Shown here: positions 1 to 10,956 of the stretch, piece by piece
Layout of the letters: the number at the start of each line of letters is the position of its first letter
Numbering within the stretch: position 1 is the stretch's first letter
NCBI GenBank assembly: GCA_964019135.1
Contig: OZ025258.1
Location: 12,555,771-12,619,770, forward strand
Source of the DNA: Arenicola marina
Taxonomy: Eukaryota; Annelida; Polychaeta; Arenicolidae
DNA length: 64,000 nt
Direction: 5' to 3'
Position numbers and translations under genes: made by a program
Notes under the pieces: model-generated
Seen by the model: only the letters and a program-made list of their open reading frames with translations
Databases searched by the model: none
Told to the model about the DNA's origin: nothing

Positions 1-290
1 CTATAGTATAACTGCAGTAGTACCACAAACATTACTGTAGTAAAACCATAGTATTACTGTAGTCAAAGTATAGTATTACTGTAGTCAAACTATGGTATTA
101 CTGTAGTAAAACTATAGTATTGCTGTAGTAAAACTATAGCAAACTATGGTATTACTGTAGTCAAACTATAGTATTACTGTAGTCAAACTATGATATTACT
201 GTAGTAAAACTATAGTATTACCGTAGTAAAACTACAGTAATTTTGACTATAGTAATTTTGTGGTATTTTGGCCACTGTAGTATCCTTTTT
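1..290. repeat. AT-rich minisatellite array (CTATAGTATTACTGTAG-type unit)
   Basis: About a dozen imperfect copies of a unit near 22 bases, with core CTATAGTATTACTGTAGTAAA, end in a unique-looking tail reading TTTTGTGGTATTTTGGCCAC. The core is itself an imperfect palindrome. The array starts before the window. Confidence 0.85.
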
Positions 291-546
291 TCTCTGCTTA
301 ATTGTGAACCTGTTCAATTAAGCTTATAGTATATTATTAAGATAAATATATATTGCATGATAACTCACAATATAAGCATGTTACTTCTTACATATTATAT
401 TTGCCAAAGTTGTTAAATATTGGTTCAAGCCCCTCATGTTATTTTGAATTGTTTGTACATAATTTAATTCCACCATTTTCCAGCATACTCTCCAAATTTC
501 ATTTTTATTATAATGTTGCTGATTAGATGTAACTCTAATGTTTCAG

Positions 547-2212
547 TCATCGGGTAAGGAAAAAACTGACCAAACCAATGTCAAGGCCATGCAGAAACAG
601 ATCACAGAACTGACTGCTGCACTGCAAAAAGAAAAAGAGGAAAACGAATCATTGCAGATTAAACTGGATTCTCTCATGGGTAAGAAGACAAAATGGATGG
701 TTGGTTGTATATTCAGGATGCTTTAATCACTTTTGTGGTCATATCGGGTCAATGGGACAAAGAAGGGAGAGTGGAGTCATGTCCCCTGGGTAACCTTTAC
801 TGTTTGTGAAGAACATAGGATTTGTTTCTGCAACCACATATCAGGTGGCAAGAGCATGCATTGAGCACTCTTGCCCTCTGAGTTACCAAGCTGCCTCAAA
901 GACAAACTGAAAAACATTAGTTTGTTACTGTAGTGCAGATAGTATTTATCACACTGTATAATTTCTCCAGAAGTTATTCACCATTCAATTATAACATTAA
1001 AAATTATTTATTCAATGATTATTTATGTGTGATGTTAAGTCATTAAAATAGGAAGATTGCTTTTTACTTTTCCATTTCTCCAACAGACCTCAGACAAACT
1101 GTAAAGACCTTAAAGAAGGCGGTGGAAACCCTCCAAGACAAACAGATAACACGGAGAACTGAGCCTATGCCAATTACCGGTACACCTAGGCGACCCACTG
1201 GAACTGATCCTGTATCAGTAACTTCATCGCCCAGCACTACACAGGCTGGTCAGGTCATCACTGACGATGGCATGGTGTGTATATATGCAAAGCTAGGGCT
1301 TGCTGTCACAGATGACATACACAGATAATTTCAATATGAACTCATAATAACATGATTATGATATGAGAGAAGCTAGTTAGATGCATTTATGGCCTGGTTC
1401 ATGCAAGCAAGCTCTTTTATTAGTCTCAATGTAGTAAAACTAAATCCAGGCCTCGTACACATTTCCTCATCGTCTGAAGGTGGTTATATATACCAAAAAT
1501 TCATCGTGAATAAACGTTAAAGTGACAGGGCTATTTTTTTTCACTAGGATGTGAAAATCAGTTGACTAATTAAGTTTGCATTGCAAATTACCTTCTCAGG
1601 CGCAGATTGGAACCAGCCATGCGGACTAATTAGGTTTGCATTGCAAATTACCTTCTCAGGCGCAGATTGGAACCAGCCATGCGGTGAAGATGCAAATGTC
1701 CTCCCTAAAGAGATGCAAACACCAGGACTATCGGCGCCTAACAACCGATCTAATGACTGTGGTGTTTAGCCGTGAGGAGATGGCGACGCACTCACTCAGT
1801 GGCCAGCGGGCCGCAAACCAGGAGGTGGGAAAGCCCAAGATTGACCCCGACCGCATGGAGGCAATACGAGGTATAATTGTTATCTGCTTATATCTGACAT
1901 CCAGTCTTCTATTCCAGAAACTTGAAGATGTAATGAATAGTATGTTTTACCAAACTGGCACAGAATAAAAACCATCTTGGGATTGTAAGAATCAATTTTG
2001 GAAAAAATGCTATGTATTTATACATCCTATCTTATTGTGAAGATTTGTTGCACCTTGCTTTCTACACTGCCGTGTTTGTTTCAGAGTATATCATGGGGAT
2101 CTTCCCTGATACCACGTATGGCGATATGAACCGCATCATGACAACAAAGTTGAATAACGAGGGAAAAATGATGAAGAGGGAAAAGCCGATGGGGAATACC
2201 CCGGCCAACTAA
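547..2212 (+). CDS. BEN-domain protein, last four exons (copy 1)
   Basis: Four exons fit together with consistent phases: 547-679, 1,087-1,274, 1,660-1,870 and 2,085-2,212, each with AG acceptor and GT donor, the last ending in TAA. Exon 1 encodes a coiled-coil-like, Lys/Glu/Gln-rich stretch (QKQITELTAALQKEKEENES). Exon 2 begins with more heptad-like sequence and continues into a Ser/Thr/Pro-rich linker. Exons 3 and 4 form a BEN domain: a hydrophobic helix followed by FSREEMATHSLSGQ, then DPDRMEAIRE, then YIMGIFPD. BEN domains bind DNA or mediate protein contacts in chromatin and transcription factors; coiled coil plus C-terminal BEN is a common layout. The 5' part of the gene is left of the window, so the start codon is not seen. 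The family call is secure; the target and function are not known. Confidence 0.8.
695..900 (-). mobile_element. Degenerate SINE in BEN intron 1
   Basis: This stretch is clearly related to the SINEs at 13,743-13,975 and 14,428-14,655. It shares the GGTTGGTTGTATATT start, the GTCATATCGGGTCAATGG block and the CATGTCCCCTGGG block, and ends with CAGGTGGCAAGAGCA. It is shorter and more diverged. The duplicate lies at 3,504-3,709. Confidence 0.65.
1565..1684 (+). repeat. 60-bp tandem duplication spanning a splice acceptor
   Basis: An exact-length 60-base segment is repeated in tandem (1,565-1,624 and 1,625-1,684) with one base difference. It contains the 3' end of the intron, the CTTCTCAG acceptor and the first 25 bases of BEN exon 3. 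There are thus two acceptors, at 1,599 and 1,659. Using the first brings in a TAA after nine codons; the second keeps the BEN frame open. The same arrangement is present in copy 2 at 4,374-4,493. Confidence 0.9.
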
Positions 2213-2664
2213 GTTAACACGTCAGTTTTACTGTTTATGCCCCTACTTATATGTTTAAGGCCTAATTTACCTTATAAAATCCATCATTAGTTAACTTTGA
2301 CTAACCTACCGTTGACTGTTTTTGTGTCATATTATCATTTAGGAAATGTTTTATCTTAATTAATCACTTATATACCGGTAATACATTTTATCTTCTCACA
2401 AGTATGCCTCATGGTATTAGTGCTACGTGGTAATCAAACATGACATGTAATATTTCAATTGAATAAATTACGTCATTAAAGTAAATTCCTTTGTTTAAAT
2501 TGTATTGTCTTTAATCCGCAAGCTATGTATATAGTAACTGAATGTGCATGGATCGAGCTTCCACATGCTTCTTACAGTTTGAAGTAAGTGATTTACGTTA
2601 TATGCAAATCAGCATTGGCTGGTGAATATTCAAGGATGTATGTATAGCGCCATAGAAAAGCTGA

Positions 2665-3100
2665 AATATAGTATAATTAAGTGTGATGGAATTCCAGTAT
2701 GATATTATATTCTGACAGGATATAGTTGAACTATAGTCATACTATGACATAATCAACTATAGTATAACAGTAGTGCCACTAATATTACTATAGTATAACT
2801 ACAATATTACTATAGTATAACTGCAGTAGTACCACAAACATTACTGTAGTAAAACCATAGTATTACTGTAGTCAAAGTATAGTATTACTGTAGTCAAACT
2901 ATGGTATTACTGTAGTAAAACTATAGTATTGCTGTAGTAAAACTATAGCAAACTATGGTATTACTGTAGTCAAACTATAGTATTACTGTAGTCAAACTAT
3001 GATATTACTGTAGTAAAACTATAGTATTACCGTAGTAAAACTACAGTAATTTTGACTATAGTAATTTTGTGGTATTTTGGCCACTGTAGTATCCTTTTTT
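2665..3100. repeat. AT-rich minisatellite array, second copy
   Basis: This is the same array as at the window start, here seen with its left part. From about 2,665 there are looser copies (ATAGTATAACTA-type), followed by the regular units and the TTTTGTGGTATTTTGGCCAC tail. It lies between the two BEN-exon units, so the duplication junction falls inside or beside the array. Confidence 0.8.
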
Positions 3101-3355
3101 CTCTGCTTAATTGTGAACCTGTTCAATTAAGCTTATAGTATATTATTAAGATAAACATATATTGCATGATAACTCACAATATAAGCATGTTACTTCTTAC
3201 ATATTATATTTGCCAAAGTTGTTAAATATTGGTTCAAGCCCCTCATGTTATTTTGAATTGTTTGTACATAATTTAATTCCACCATTTTCCAGCATACTCT
3301 CCAAATTTCATTTTTATTATAATGTTGCTGATTAGATGTAACTCTAATGTTTCAG

Positions 3356-5021
3356 TCATCGGGTAAGGAAAAAACTGACCAAACCAATGTCAAGGCCATG
3401 CAGAAACAGATCACAGAACTGACTGCTGCACTGCAAAAAGAAAAAGAGGAAAACGAATCATTGCAGATTAAACTGGATTCTCTCATGGGTAAGAAGACAA
3501 AATGGATGGTTGGTTGTATATTCAGGATGCTTTAATCACTTTTGTGGTCATATCGGGTCAATGGGACAAAGAAGGGAGAGTGGAGTCATGTCCCCTGGGT
3601 AACCTTTACTGTTTGTGAAGAACATAGGATTTGTTTCTGCAACCACATATCAGGTGGCAAGAGCATGCATTGAGCACTCTTGCCCTCTGACTTACCAAGC
3701 TGCCTCAAAGACAAACTGAAAAACATTAGTTTGTTACTGTAATGCAGATAGTATTTATCACACTGTATAATTTCTCCAGAAGTTATTCACCACTCAATTA
3801 TAACATTAAAAATTATTTATTCAATGATTATTTATGTGTGATGTTAAGTCATTAAAATAGGAAGATTGCTTTTTACTTTTCCATTTCTCCAACAGACCTC
3901 AGACAAACTGTAAAGACCTTAAAGAAGGCGGTGGAAACCCTCCAAGACAAACAGATAACACGGAGAACTGAGCCTATGCCAATTACCGGTACACCTAGGC
4001 GACCCCCTGGAACTGATCCTGTATCAGTAACTTCATCGCCCAGCACTACACAGGCTGGTCAGGTCATCACTGACGATGGCATGGTGTGTATATATGCAAA
4101 GCTAGGGCTTGCTGTCACAGATGACATACACAGATAATTTCAATATGAACTCATAATAACATGATTATGATATGAGAGAAGCTAGTTAGATGCATTTATG
4201 GCCTGGTTCATGCAAGCAAGCTCTTTTATTAGTCTCAATGTAGTAAAACTAAATCCAGGCCTCGTACACATTTCCTCATCGTCTGAAGGTGGTTATATAT
4301 ACCAAAAATTCATCGTGAATAAACGTTAAAGTGACAGGGCTATTTTTTTTCACTAGGATGTGAAAATCAGTTGACTAATTAAGTTTGCATTGCAAATTAC
4401 CTTCTCAGGCGCAGATTGGAACCAGCCATGCGGACTAATTAGGTTTGCATTGCAAATTACCTTCTCAGGCGCAGATTGGAACCAGCCATGCGGTGAAGAT
4501 GCAAATGTCCTCCCTAAAGAGATGCAAACACCAGGACTATCGGCGCCTAACAACCGATCTAATGACTGTGGTGTTTAGCCGTGAGGAGATGGCGACGCAC
4601 TCACTCAGTGGCCAGCGGGCCGCAAACCAGGAGGTGGGAAAGCCCAAGATTGACCCCGACCGCATGGAGGCAATACGAGGTATAATTGTTATCTGCTTAT
4701 ATCTGACATCCAGTCTTCTATTCCAGAAACTTGAAGATGTAATGAATAGTATGTTTTACCAAACTGGCACAGAATAAAAACCATCTTGGGATTGTAAGAA
4801 TCAATTTTGGAAAAAATGCTATGTATTTATACATCCTATCTTATTGTGAAGATTTGTTGCACCTTGCTTTCTACACTGCCGTGTTTGTTTCAGAGTATGT
4901 CATGGGGATCTTCCCTGATACCACGTATGGCGATATGAACCGCATCATGACAACAAAGTTGAATAACGAGGGAAAAATGATGAAGAGGGAAAAGCCGATG
5001 GGGAATACCCCGGCCAACTAA
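3356..5021 (+). CDS. BEN-domain protein, last four exons (copy 2)
   Basis: This is the duplicate of the copy-1 exon set, shifted by 2,809 bases: 3,356-3,488, 3,896-4,083, 4,469-4,679 and 4,894-5,021 (TAA). All splice sites and phases are kept. Two residue changes are visible: Thr to Pro in the linker (RRPTG to RRPPG) and Ile to Val at the start of exon 4 (EYIMG to EYVMG). No first exon or promoter lies between the copies, only minisatellite and intron-like DNA, so copy 2 could be expressed only as part of a longer transcript or not at all. Unit 2 also lacks the AATAAA that follows copy 1. Confidence 0.7.
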
Positions 5022-5127
5022 GTTAACACGTCAGTTTTACTGTTTATGCCCCTACTTATATGTTTAAGGCCTAATTTACCTTATAAAATCCATCATTAGT
5101 TAACTTTGACTAACCTACCGTTGACTG

Positions 5128-5325
5128 TATTTTGTACTACAGTAAAACTATAGTATTACTGTAGTAAAACTATAGCAAACTATAGTATTACTGTAGTAAA
5201 ACTATAGTATTACTGTAGTAAAACTATAGTATTACTGTAGTACAAAATACTACAGTGGCCAAAATACCACAAAAATACTATAGTCAAAATTACTATAGTT
5301 TTATCATAGTTACACTGTAGTAAAT
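5128..5325. repeat. Minisatellite array, inverted copy with 15-bp inverted repeat
   Basis: The same repeat family is found here, but the tail sequence around 5,250-5,300 is the reverse complement of the one at about 236-285. A 15-bp exact inverted repeat (TTTTGTACTACAGTA at 5,130-5,144 and its reverse complement at 5,233-5,247) brackets several core units. The BEN-exon block is therefore flanked by arrays in opposite orientation, which suggests a foldback or MITE-like element rather than a simple satellite. Confidence 0.75.
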
Positions 5326-5893
5326 TTTCATAAGGGTGTAGCTATGAGAGAAAGTTGGTGGGTACATAGTTTAAATTTAACACTGTTTAGCTTCACTAGT
5401 TTAGGGTCATTTCCCGAAATCCCACATTCTTCTATATCATTTTTATATTTATTATGTGAACATTGTGTCAAGAATCGAATAAAACCTTGAAACCAAGATT
5501 TGCCAGTGAGTAGCAATGCGAAACAAAGATTCACTCACGTATTGAACAGAGCCCTCAAAGATTTTTTCATCCAATGAATAAAACCCTGAAACAAAGATTC
5601 CCTCGCGCACTGAACAGACCCCTCAAAGATTCTGTCACCCAATGAATAAAACCCTGAAATAAAGAAACGCGTCGACTATATTATAAAACAAATGTTATAT
5701 CGCGCACTATATGGAAACCGTGAAACAAAACTGTCGATCACGCATTGGATAGAACCAGGAAAGAGGGATACTGCAACGGTTGTTTTCGGTATTAATCCCA
5801 ATTTTGTCCAGTTTTTTGGACACTGAATATGTCTATACGGTAGTTGAAAACGTTATCTAGCTTGCAAGGGTGCATCGGCATTTATCAAGAGTG

Positions 5894-6093
5894 NNNNNNN
5901 NNNNNNNNNNNNNNNNNNNNNNNNNNNNNNNNNNNNNNNNNNNNNNNNNNNNNNNNNNNNNNNNNNNNNNNNNNNNNNNNNNNNNNNNNNNNNNNNNNNN
6001 NNNNNNNNNNNNNNNNNNNNNNNNNNNNNNNNNNNNNNNNNNNNNNNNNNNNNNNNNNNNNNNNNNNNNNNNNNNNNNNNNNNNNNNNNNNNN
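5894..6093. other. Assembly gap (200 N)
   Basis: Exactly 200 Ns, a default scaffolder gap size. The paralogous repeat copy at about 11,505-11,530 runs straight from TTTATCAAGAG into GGAAACGAACTTG with no intervening sequence, so the true gap may be near zero. Confidence 0.98.
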
Positions 6094-6789
6094 GGAAACG
6101 AACTTGCCCGTAAGTTGCAATTACGCGCTCGCGTCGCCACAATGAACAAATTAGGTTTAAAGGTTTCACCGCCACTAGCTCGAGTTTCCGTTTAGTTTAG
6201 GGATATTTTCTTCATTTTCTTCATTCTCATATCTTATTACCTGAGCTCAAGCCTCAGTCAGACCCAAGATGGACGAGTTTGACAGTGATGTCATTAGGAG
6301 AGAGGTGATGCTAAAAGTACAGGCAGCGTTTTTTTTTTAAACAACAAATTCCAACACCCTCCAGTAACGTATTGCGGCGATCATAATGAATGCAGACGTT
6401 CAGCACACCACCGAGCGGTTTACTTTCAGCGACCGCACAATTACTGTACATCTAACGGCAGCAGCTTATGATGAGTAATTTGCCTGTTCATCCCTTTCAG
6501 TATGCAATGGAAATCAGGAGCAGACATCCGGCGACTGGGTGTACGTTTACAAACAACATAATGGCTCATCTCTATCCATATAGCGTAGGTTTCCACAGAT
6601 GTATAAACCATGTTGCTGTTGTTTGCGTATCAATTTGCGTCATTTAAAAAGATTAATCTTATACATGTATACCGGTTCTACGGATTAAAACCGATATTAC
6701 CTTCTGTCGGAAAATAAGTCAATGAGGGCTAGCTGACAAATATATGTGGAAAGAGAAACAAATTAAATCAAATACTAGTGTCTTAAGTC

Positions 6790-6932
6790 ATTATTGCGCC
6801 CAAGAAGGCTAAATTGAGCAGAGAAGCCTCTCGGGACAATAAAATGGGGTTGGATAAAATTCCGATTCCAGGATTCAAACCCACGACCTGTTGATCTGCA
6901 GCTCAGCTGCTTACCAAGTGAGCTAGGTAGAC
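6790..6932 (-). mobile_element. tRNA-derived SINE
   Basis: Read on the minus strand it has an A-box-like TAGCTCACTTGGTAAGCA, then a B-box-like GGTCGTGGGTTTGAATCC, then a body with TTGTCCCGAGAGGCTTCTCT. The layout of a Pol III head followed by a shared body is typical of SINEs. The same element sits in the paralogous repeat at 12,218-12,343. Confidence 0.7.
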
Positions 6933-7394
6933 TGTAATGTATTGAATCTCCCCGATCCCAAACTCAAATTAGCAAATTAAAGAGTACACAGTTGTTGATT
7001 TGCGCCCGCTAGAGGTAGCTATTACTATAATCAATTAATATCATTTATAACACCATCAGGATATAGTGCCAACTGACCCGTGGCAAGTGTAAAGTTTAAT
7101 CCCGCTCAAGAACCAAAAGTATGGGCCTTTGTTGCGCAGGTAGGGTGTTCTCTTTGTATACAGAACGAGTCCCGAGTGCTATGATGACAGTTTTCGTCAT
7201 AATTATTTTCATTGTATTGTGGAGGTTTTGCCTGACAGTCCCACTCAATCTGCTGACGAGCGCGTGTCAGCCATCTATTTATTGTTTATTTAGTGGTTAA
7301 CTCTCGGGTCACCGGATTTTATCTCGGATGGATTTGGACGTTATTTACCATGTTATTTATGTAATAGTATCTCATATTTCAGGTGTTATTTGGT

Positions 7395-7806
7395 TAAAAT
7401 AAACTTAATTCACCCCACTCGCATTTGTTTACTCTATTTGAAGGGGTAGTCATGTGAGCGAATGTCGCAACCTGATTCGCTAGTTTTACGGAGTAATGTT
7501 AGTGACGCATGCTGTTGCTAGGTAACATAGTTTAGTATACATGGAGAGCTGACAAAAGAGATAGGCACTCTGCCTACGGAGTCTTTACCGTAAGTGTCAA
7601 ATTCATTGACTTATATACACCGGTATTTATGTTAGTTAGGCAGTTCCCTTATTATAATAGCGTATTTCCAACCAGTAACTATGGGATTAGTAGTCCTACA
7701 AGCAAGCTGCTGTGGCTACCGCCAACAGCGTCGTAGTTCCGCGACTGGACCCATATCGGAGCGGACTATGGTACATCTATGAAACTATGGAATTAGTAAG
7801 GTAACG
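7395..7806. other. Unassigned stretch with an X-box-like site
   Basis: I see no gene here. The stretch includes GTTGCTAGGTAAC at 7,514-7,526, an imperfect palindrome close to the RFX X-box consensus. It may be a chance match or a promoter element. Confidence 0.4.
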
Positions 7807-9880
7807 CAGGGTGTTATCGACACTGGGGAGTTATCGACACCCATAAACAAAAAACACTATAATTTATTACTGCGTATGCGCAAGACTGTCACATTCAGAA
7901 CTAAGTTTCCCGCCGAAATACTCTCTTCGGTGAATCTACACGAAGGTGAATAGCATTAGAATTTTGAGAGCTAAGATTCGAAATTTCTACGTAACCGGCC
8001 GTCTCGTTGACAAAATGGCGGCCGTTAACTGTTGTGTTAAGGTACAAGGCATTTATGGTTCACTGTTACACAATGTACTTATCTGTTTTATTGCATAATG
8101 GTAATGCAAAGTTGTTGTGATAGCCTTGTCATAAGTTGTATCCAACTTTTCATGTTTATGTTAATGAGATGCGCCTTAGGGGGGGGGGGGGGGAGCACAA
8201 TTGCTTCTGAAAAAAGTGCGAGGCCGGATGTTATCGACACCCGCATGTCAAATCGACCCTTGGGGCATGTGCAAAGTGCACTCGTGATACTGGGGGTTTA
8301 TATCAAATACGCTCTGCATATTACCGATCGACAAAGTAATTTAACGGACGGACAATTTGATATCCAATAGAAGGCTATGTATGGTGTTTCCGTTCTAAAC
8401 GAAGTCTGGTCCTGCTATTCAAAAAAATACTACTGTGGTTCGTCCGTTTACATATATACGCCATGAGAAGGCGGTTAGACCGTTAGTACATTGCGACTTA
8501 AGTATTCTCGTTCCATTCGCACAATAAGTTTTACCCTCAGAAAATGGCAAAATACTTTTTTTTATGAACTGAGAGGTCTGAGAGTTTATAGCCCCGATGT
8601 CAAATAGTCCGTCCCTGACTACAGCGCAAACCATAGAAATAAAAGTAATTTTATGTTATTCAGATCATGGCCTCTCAGCTCCGCGTGAAACGCGTTGGTT
8701 ACAAGCCCGAGAATATGGCATTGGCCATAAAGATGGTCCGCGATGCGGGCATGACTAAGAAGGCGGGCTGCTCGGCACTATGGCGTCTCTCGGACAACCC
8801 TGTTGGACAAGTTGTCTGGCAGGGTGCCCGAACCACCTACGCATCCTGGTTCCCAGCCTGTGTTGACTCCTGCTGAGGAGGAGAGGCTGGTTGCCCACAT
8901 AATGGGCATGTGTGACTTGGGGTTTCCCGTCACACTGGCGGAGCTGAAGCAGGATGTAAAGCGCATCCTAGATGTTGATGGCCGTGAGACCCCGTTTAAG
9001 GGTAACTTGCCAGGTACGAATATACGGTTCGTTATTGCTTCTTTCGACGTGTTTGACAATACGATGGTTAATTTACTGTTAGTGCTGTAGTATTTACTCA
9101 CGCTGGATGAATAAAATTAACGTAGGACTAGGTCTTATATATAAACGGATAAAATTAACCCACATGAACACGTTTTCATATCACTATATTGACAACCATT
9201 TCTGGCACCAATATGTTATAGATAGATATATATGTTACCATGCTACGTAACAGATACATTTTTCGGTCTAATTATATCAATTAATTTCCCCGGTCACATT
9301 TTTTTGTAGGGGATGACTGGTATCGGGCCTTTATCCGCCGCAATCCATCGGTGGCGGAGAGGGCTCCCCAAGCTCTGGGGCAGCGGAGAGATTCTGTTTC
9401 GTTGCCTCAGCTCGAGGCTTGGTTTACCTCCCTGGAGGCGTTTGGGCGACGTGAAGTCCCGGATTGGGATACCTTGATGAAGGATCCACGTCGCGTCTTC
9501 AACGCAGATGAGTCTGGATTTCCGCTCTGCGTTAAGACTGGGAAGGTTCTGGCGCCGCGAGGACGCAAGAGCATTTTTCAAGTGGTCGCGGGTGGGAAGA
9601 CCCAGTTGACGGTCTTGGCGGCGTTCAACGCCATGGGCGAGTATTCCCCTCCCCTCATTGTTTACCTCGGCCAGAGGCTTCGAGATATCGGTCTGAGTGA
9701 CTTTCCCACAGCTCTCTTTGGCACATCGGAGAGCGGCTGGATGAACAGCGACTTGTTTTTTGAGTGGCTAAGCGCGCTGGTTAAGTTTGCGCAAGAGCGG
9801 AACATTAGGTCTCCGATTATGTTGTTTGTTGACGGCCACTCAACGCACATACTACGACGACTACTGATTCTTTCGTGGGT
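7807..9880 (+). mobile_element. pogo/Tigger-like DNA transposon, decayed, right end lost
   Basis: The probable left end is CAGGGTGTTATCGACACTGG near 7,807; related phrases (GTTATCGACACCC) recur at about 7,832 and 8,228. Many pogo-superfamily elements begin with CAG. An NRF1-like site (ATGCGCAAG) lies near 7,875, and AAAATGGCGGCC near 8,013 gives a YY1-like site with an ATG, followed eight codons later by a possible donor AAG|GTACAA. The transposase occupies 8,667 to about 9,880. No matching right terminus is found: the sequence passes directly into an unrelated dispersed repeat at about 9,881. Confidence 0.6.
8667..9880 (+). pseudogene. pogo-like (CENP-B/DDE_1) transposase remnant
   Basis: Exon A (8,667-9,013) encodes a psq-type helix-turn-helix (ENMALAIKMVRDAGMTKKAG), then LDKLSGRVPE and a second DNA-binding region (LTPAEEERLVAHIMGM), ending at a CAG|GTACG donor. 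Exon B starts after TTTTTGTAG at 9,310 in matching phase (DDWYRAFIRRNPS). It continues into the DDE_1 catalytic core with the first Asp in FNADESGF, then TVLAAFNAMG, SGWMNSDLFFEWL and the second Asp in LFVDGHSTH. A frameshift lies near 8,785-8,803 inside the first helix-turn-helix, and the region with the third acidic residue is missing because the coding sequence ends at the junction near 9,880. The element cannot move by itself. The superfamily call is secure. Confidence 0.8.
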
Positions 9881-10235
9881 TACCGCTGGGGAAGCTGGGG
9901 AAATTGGGTATAATTGAGGTGGGATTGGCAGTTTGGTTCGATTGCGGGGAATTACTTTTGAGAAGTACATCTGTCTTAGTGACAGTGCCATTGGGGTAAT
10001 AAAGCTGCAAACCGAGTGAAAGACTTTGTTTACTGCCGCACTCAAGCGCCGAACGGTCAATACGCTACAATATTTATAATATAACTTTGTGGAGAATAAT
10101 CAGTAAGTGTTTAATCAGACCCATTTTACGATGTAATTCATACGAAGATAAATGACGCGAACATTTTTGCGGCCACCTTTGCTATTTACATGGGATATAT
10201 GTGGCGTCACATTCAGCGTTTCACAATGGACAGCG
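9881..10235. repeat. Dispersed ~0.35-kb repeat with TATA-like motif, copy 1
   Basis: Starting at GGGGAAATTGGGTATAA this stretch matches 15,482-16,010 in the same orientation. Shared blocks are GAGGTGGGATTGG, AAGTACATCTG, GTGACAGTGCCATTGG, AATAAATGACGCGAA, and the end GTCACNTTNAGCGTTTCA. Copy 2 is longer inside. There is no coding potential; the family is unknown. Confidence 0.7.
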
Positions 10236-10956
10236 ATAGGATTATAAAACGGAGTCTATTCGACGGATTTGAATTGTGATGGAGTTGGACGTCACGGATG
10301 ATGCCACATGTAACGCAGTTAGGTTCACTTGTGTGTGGTTGATTTGACTGGACGTGTGGTTTTGCATTTATGCAAGGATGTTGAGACTGGAGTTGGAGCC
10401 TGGAGGGAGGCTGTTGTGATTGAGTGTGTGAAGAGCCTAGTTTGAATCCGAAGTTTATCATGAGGTGTGAAAGGGAGAAAGATGGGTAGTTATTTATCTT
10501 TCCACTTTAATTATGGAAGATTGTGTTAATGGTGACTTGAGGTGGCTGTAAATTAAATTCAGTTGGTAGCGTTGGACAGTTAATGAAGTTGGTGAAGGTG
10601 TAGCTGTTAGGAGAGGTTGGAGGCTACTTAGTTTAAATTCAATATAGTTTAGCTACACTAGTTTAGTGTCATTTTTCCTAATCCCACATTCATTTATACC
10701 AGTTTTATATATGTTATGCGAACATTGTGTCAAGCATGGAATAAAACCTTAAATCAAAGATTGTGCCACACTGAGCAAAGATCCGAAACCAATATTCCCT
10801 CACGAACTTTACAGAACCGTCAAAGGTTCTGTCCCCCAATGAATGAAGCCCTGAAAAAAAGAATTTCTCACACGTCAAAAAGAACATGGAACAAAGATGA
10901 TGTCGTAAACTAAATGAAATTGTTAGCAGCTTGGGACGGTTAATGATGCTGGTGAA
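10236..10956. repeat. Diverged partial copy of the 5,333/10,957 repeat start
   Basis: From about 10,560 the phrase GTTAATGAAGTTGGTGAAGGTGTAG and the following TTAGTTTAAATTCAA, CATTTATACC and AATGAATGAAGCCCTGAAA blocks are a diverged version of the sequence that starts the repeat at about 10,915. The repeat therefore begins with two tandem ~370-base subunits, the first older. The stretch 10,236-10,550 has nothing recognisable. Confidence 0.6.

Larger units (their letters stand above)
1..5127. repeat. 2,809-bp tandem duplication carrying BEN-gene exons
   Basis: The sequence from position 1 recurs from 2,810 at a constant offset of 2,809 bases. The match runs to about 5,127, where unit 2 stops matching (its counterpart is about 2,318). 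By eye I see only about half a dozen substitutions in 2.3 kb, so the copies are roughly 99.7% identical. Each unit holds an AT-rich minisatellite, four exons and their introns; unit 1 also has the 3' flank with an AATAAA at 2,462-2,467, which unit 2 lacks because an inverted minisatellite begins there. Near-identity means either a very recent duplication or two haplotypes joined in tandem by the assembler. The left edge of unit 1 may lie outside the window. Confidence 0.95.
5333..7394. repeat. Dispersed repeat, copy 1 (about 2.1 kb with gap)
   Basis: This matches 10,957-12,633 from TGTAGCTATNAGAGAAAG to a shared end at CAGGTGTTATTTGGT. The left part contains imperfect ~70-base repeats with the phrase AATGAATAAAACCCTGAAA. 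The middle contains a tRNA-derived SINE (6,790-6,932). Compared with copy 2 it has about 175 extra bases near 6,995-7,170. I see no coding potential and cannot classify the family; it behaves like a non-autonomous mobile element or a segmental duplication. Confidence 0.8.

Noticed and set aside
1-290. Regular arrays at 1-290 and 62,063-62,192 as CRISPR
   Set aside because: The genome is animal and the units are head-to-tail without unique spacers; they are minisatellites.
547-2212. BEN exons as a copy of a virus gene (BEN domains occur in some large DNA viruses)
   Set aside because: Four phase-consistent exons with normal introns and a coiled-coil N-terminal part fit an ordinary animal BEN gene.
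5844-6175. Reading frames of 87-98 codons around 5.85-6.17 kb
   Set aside because: They exist only because Ns contain no stop codons.
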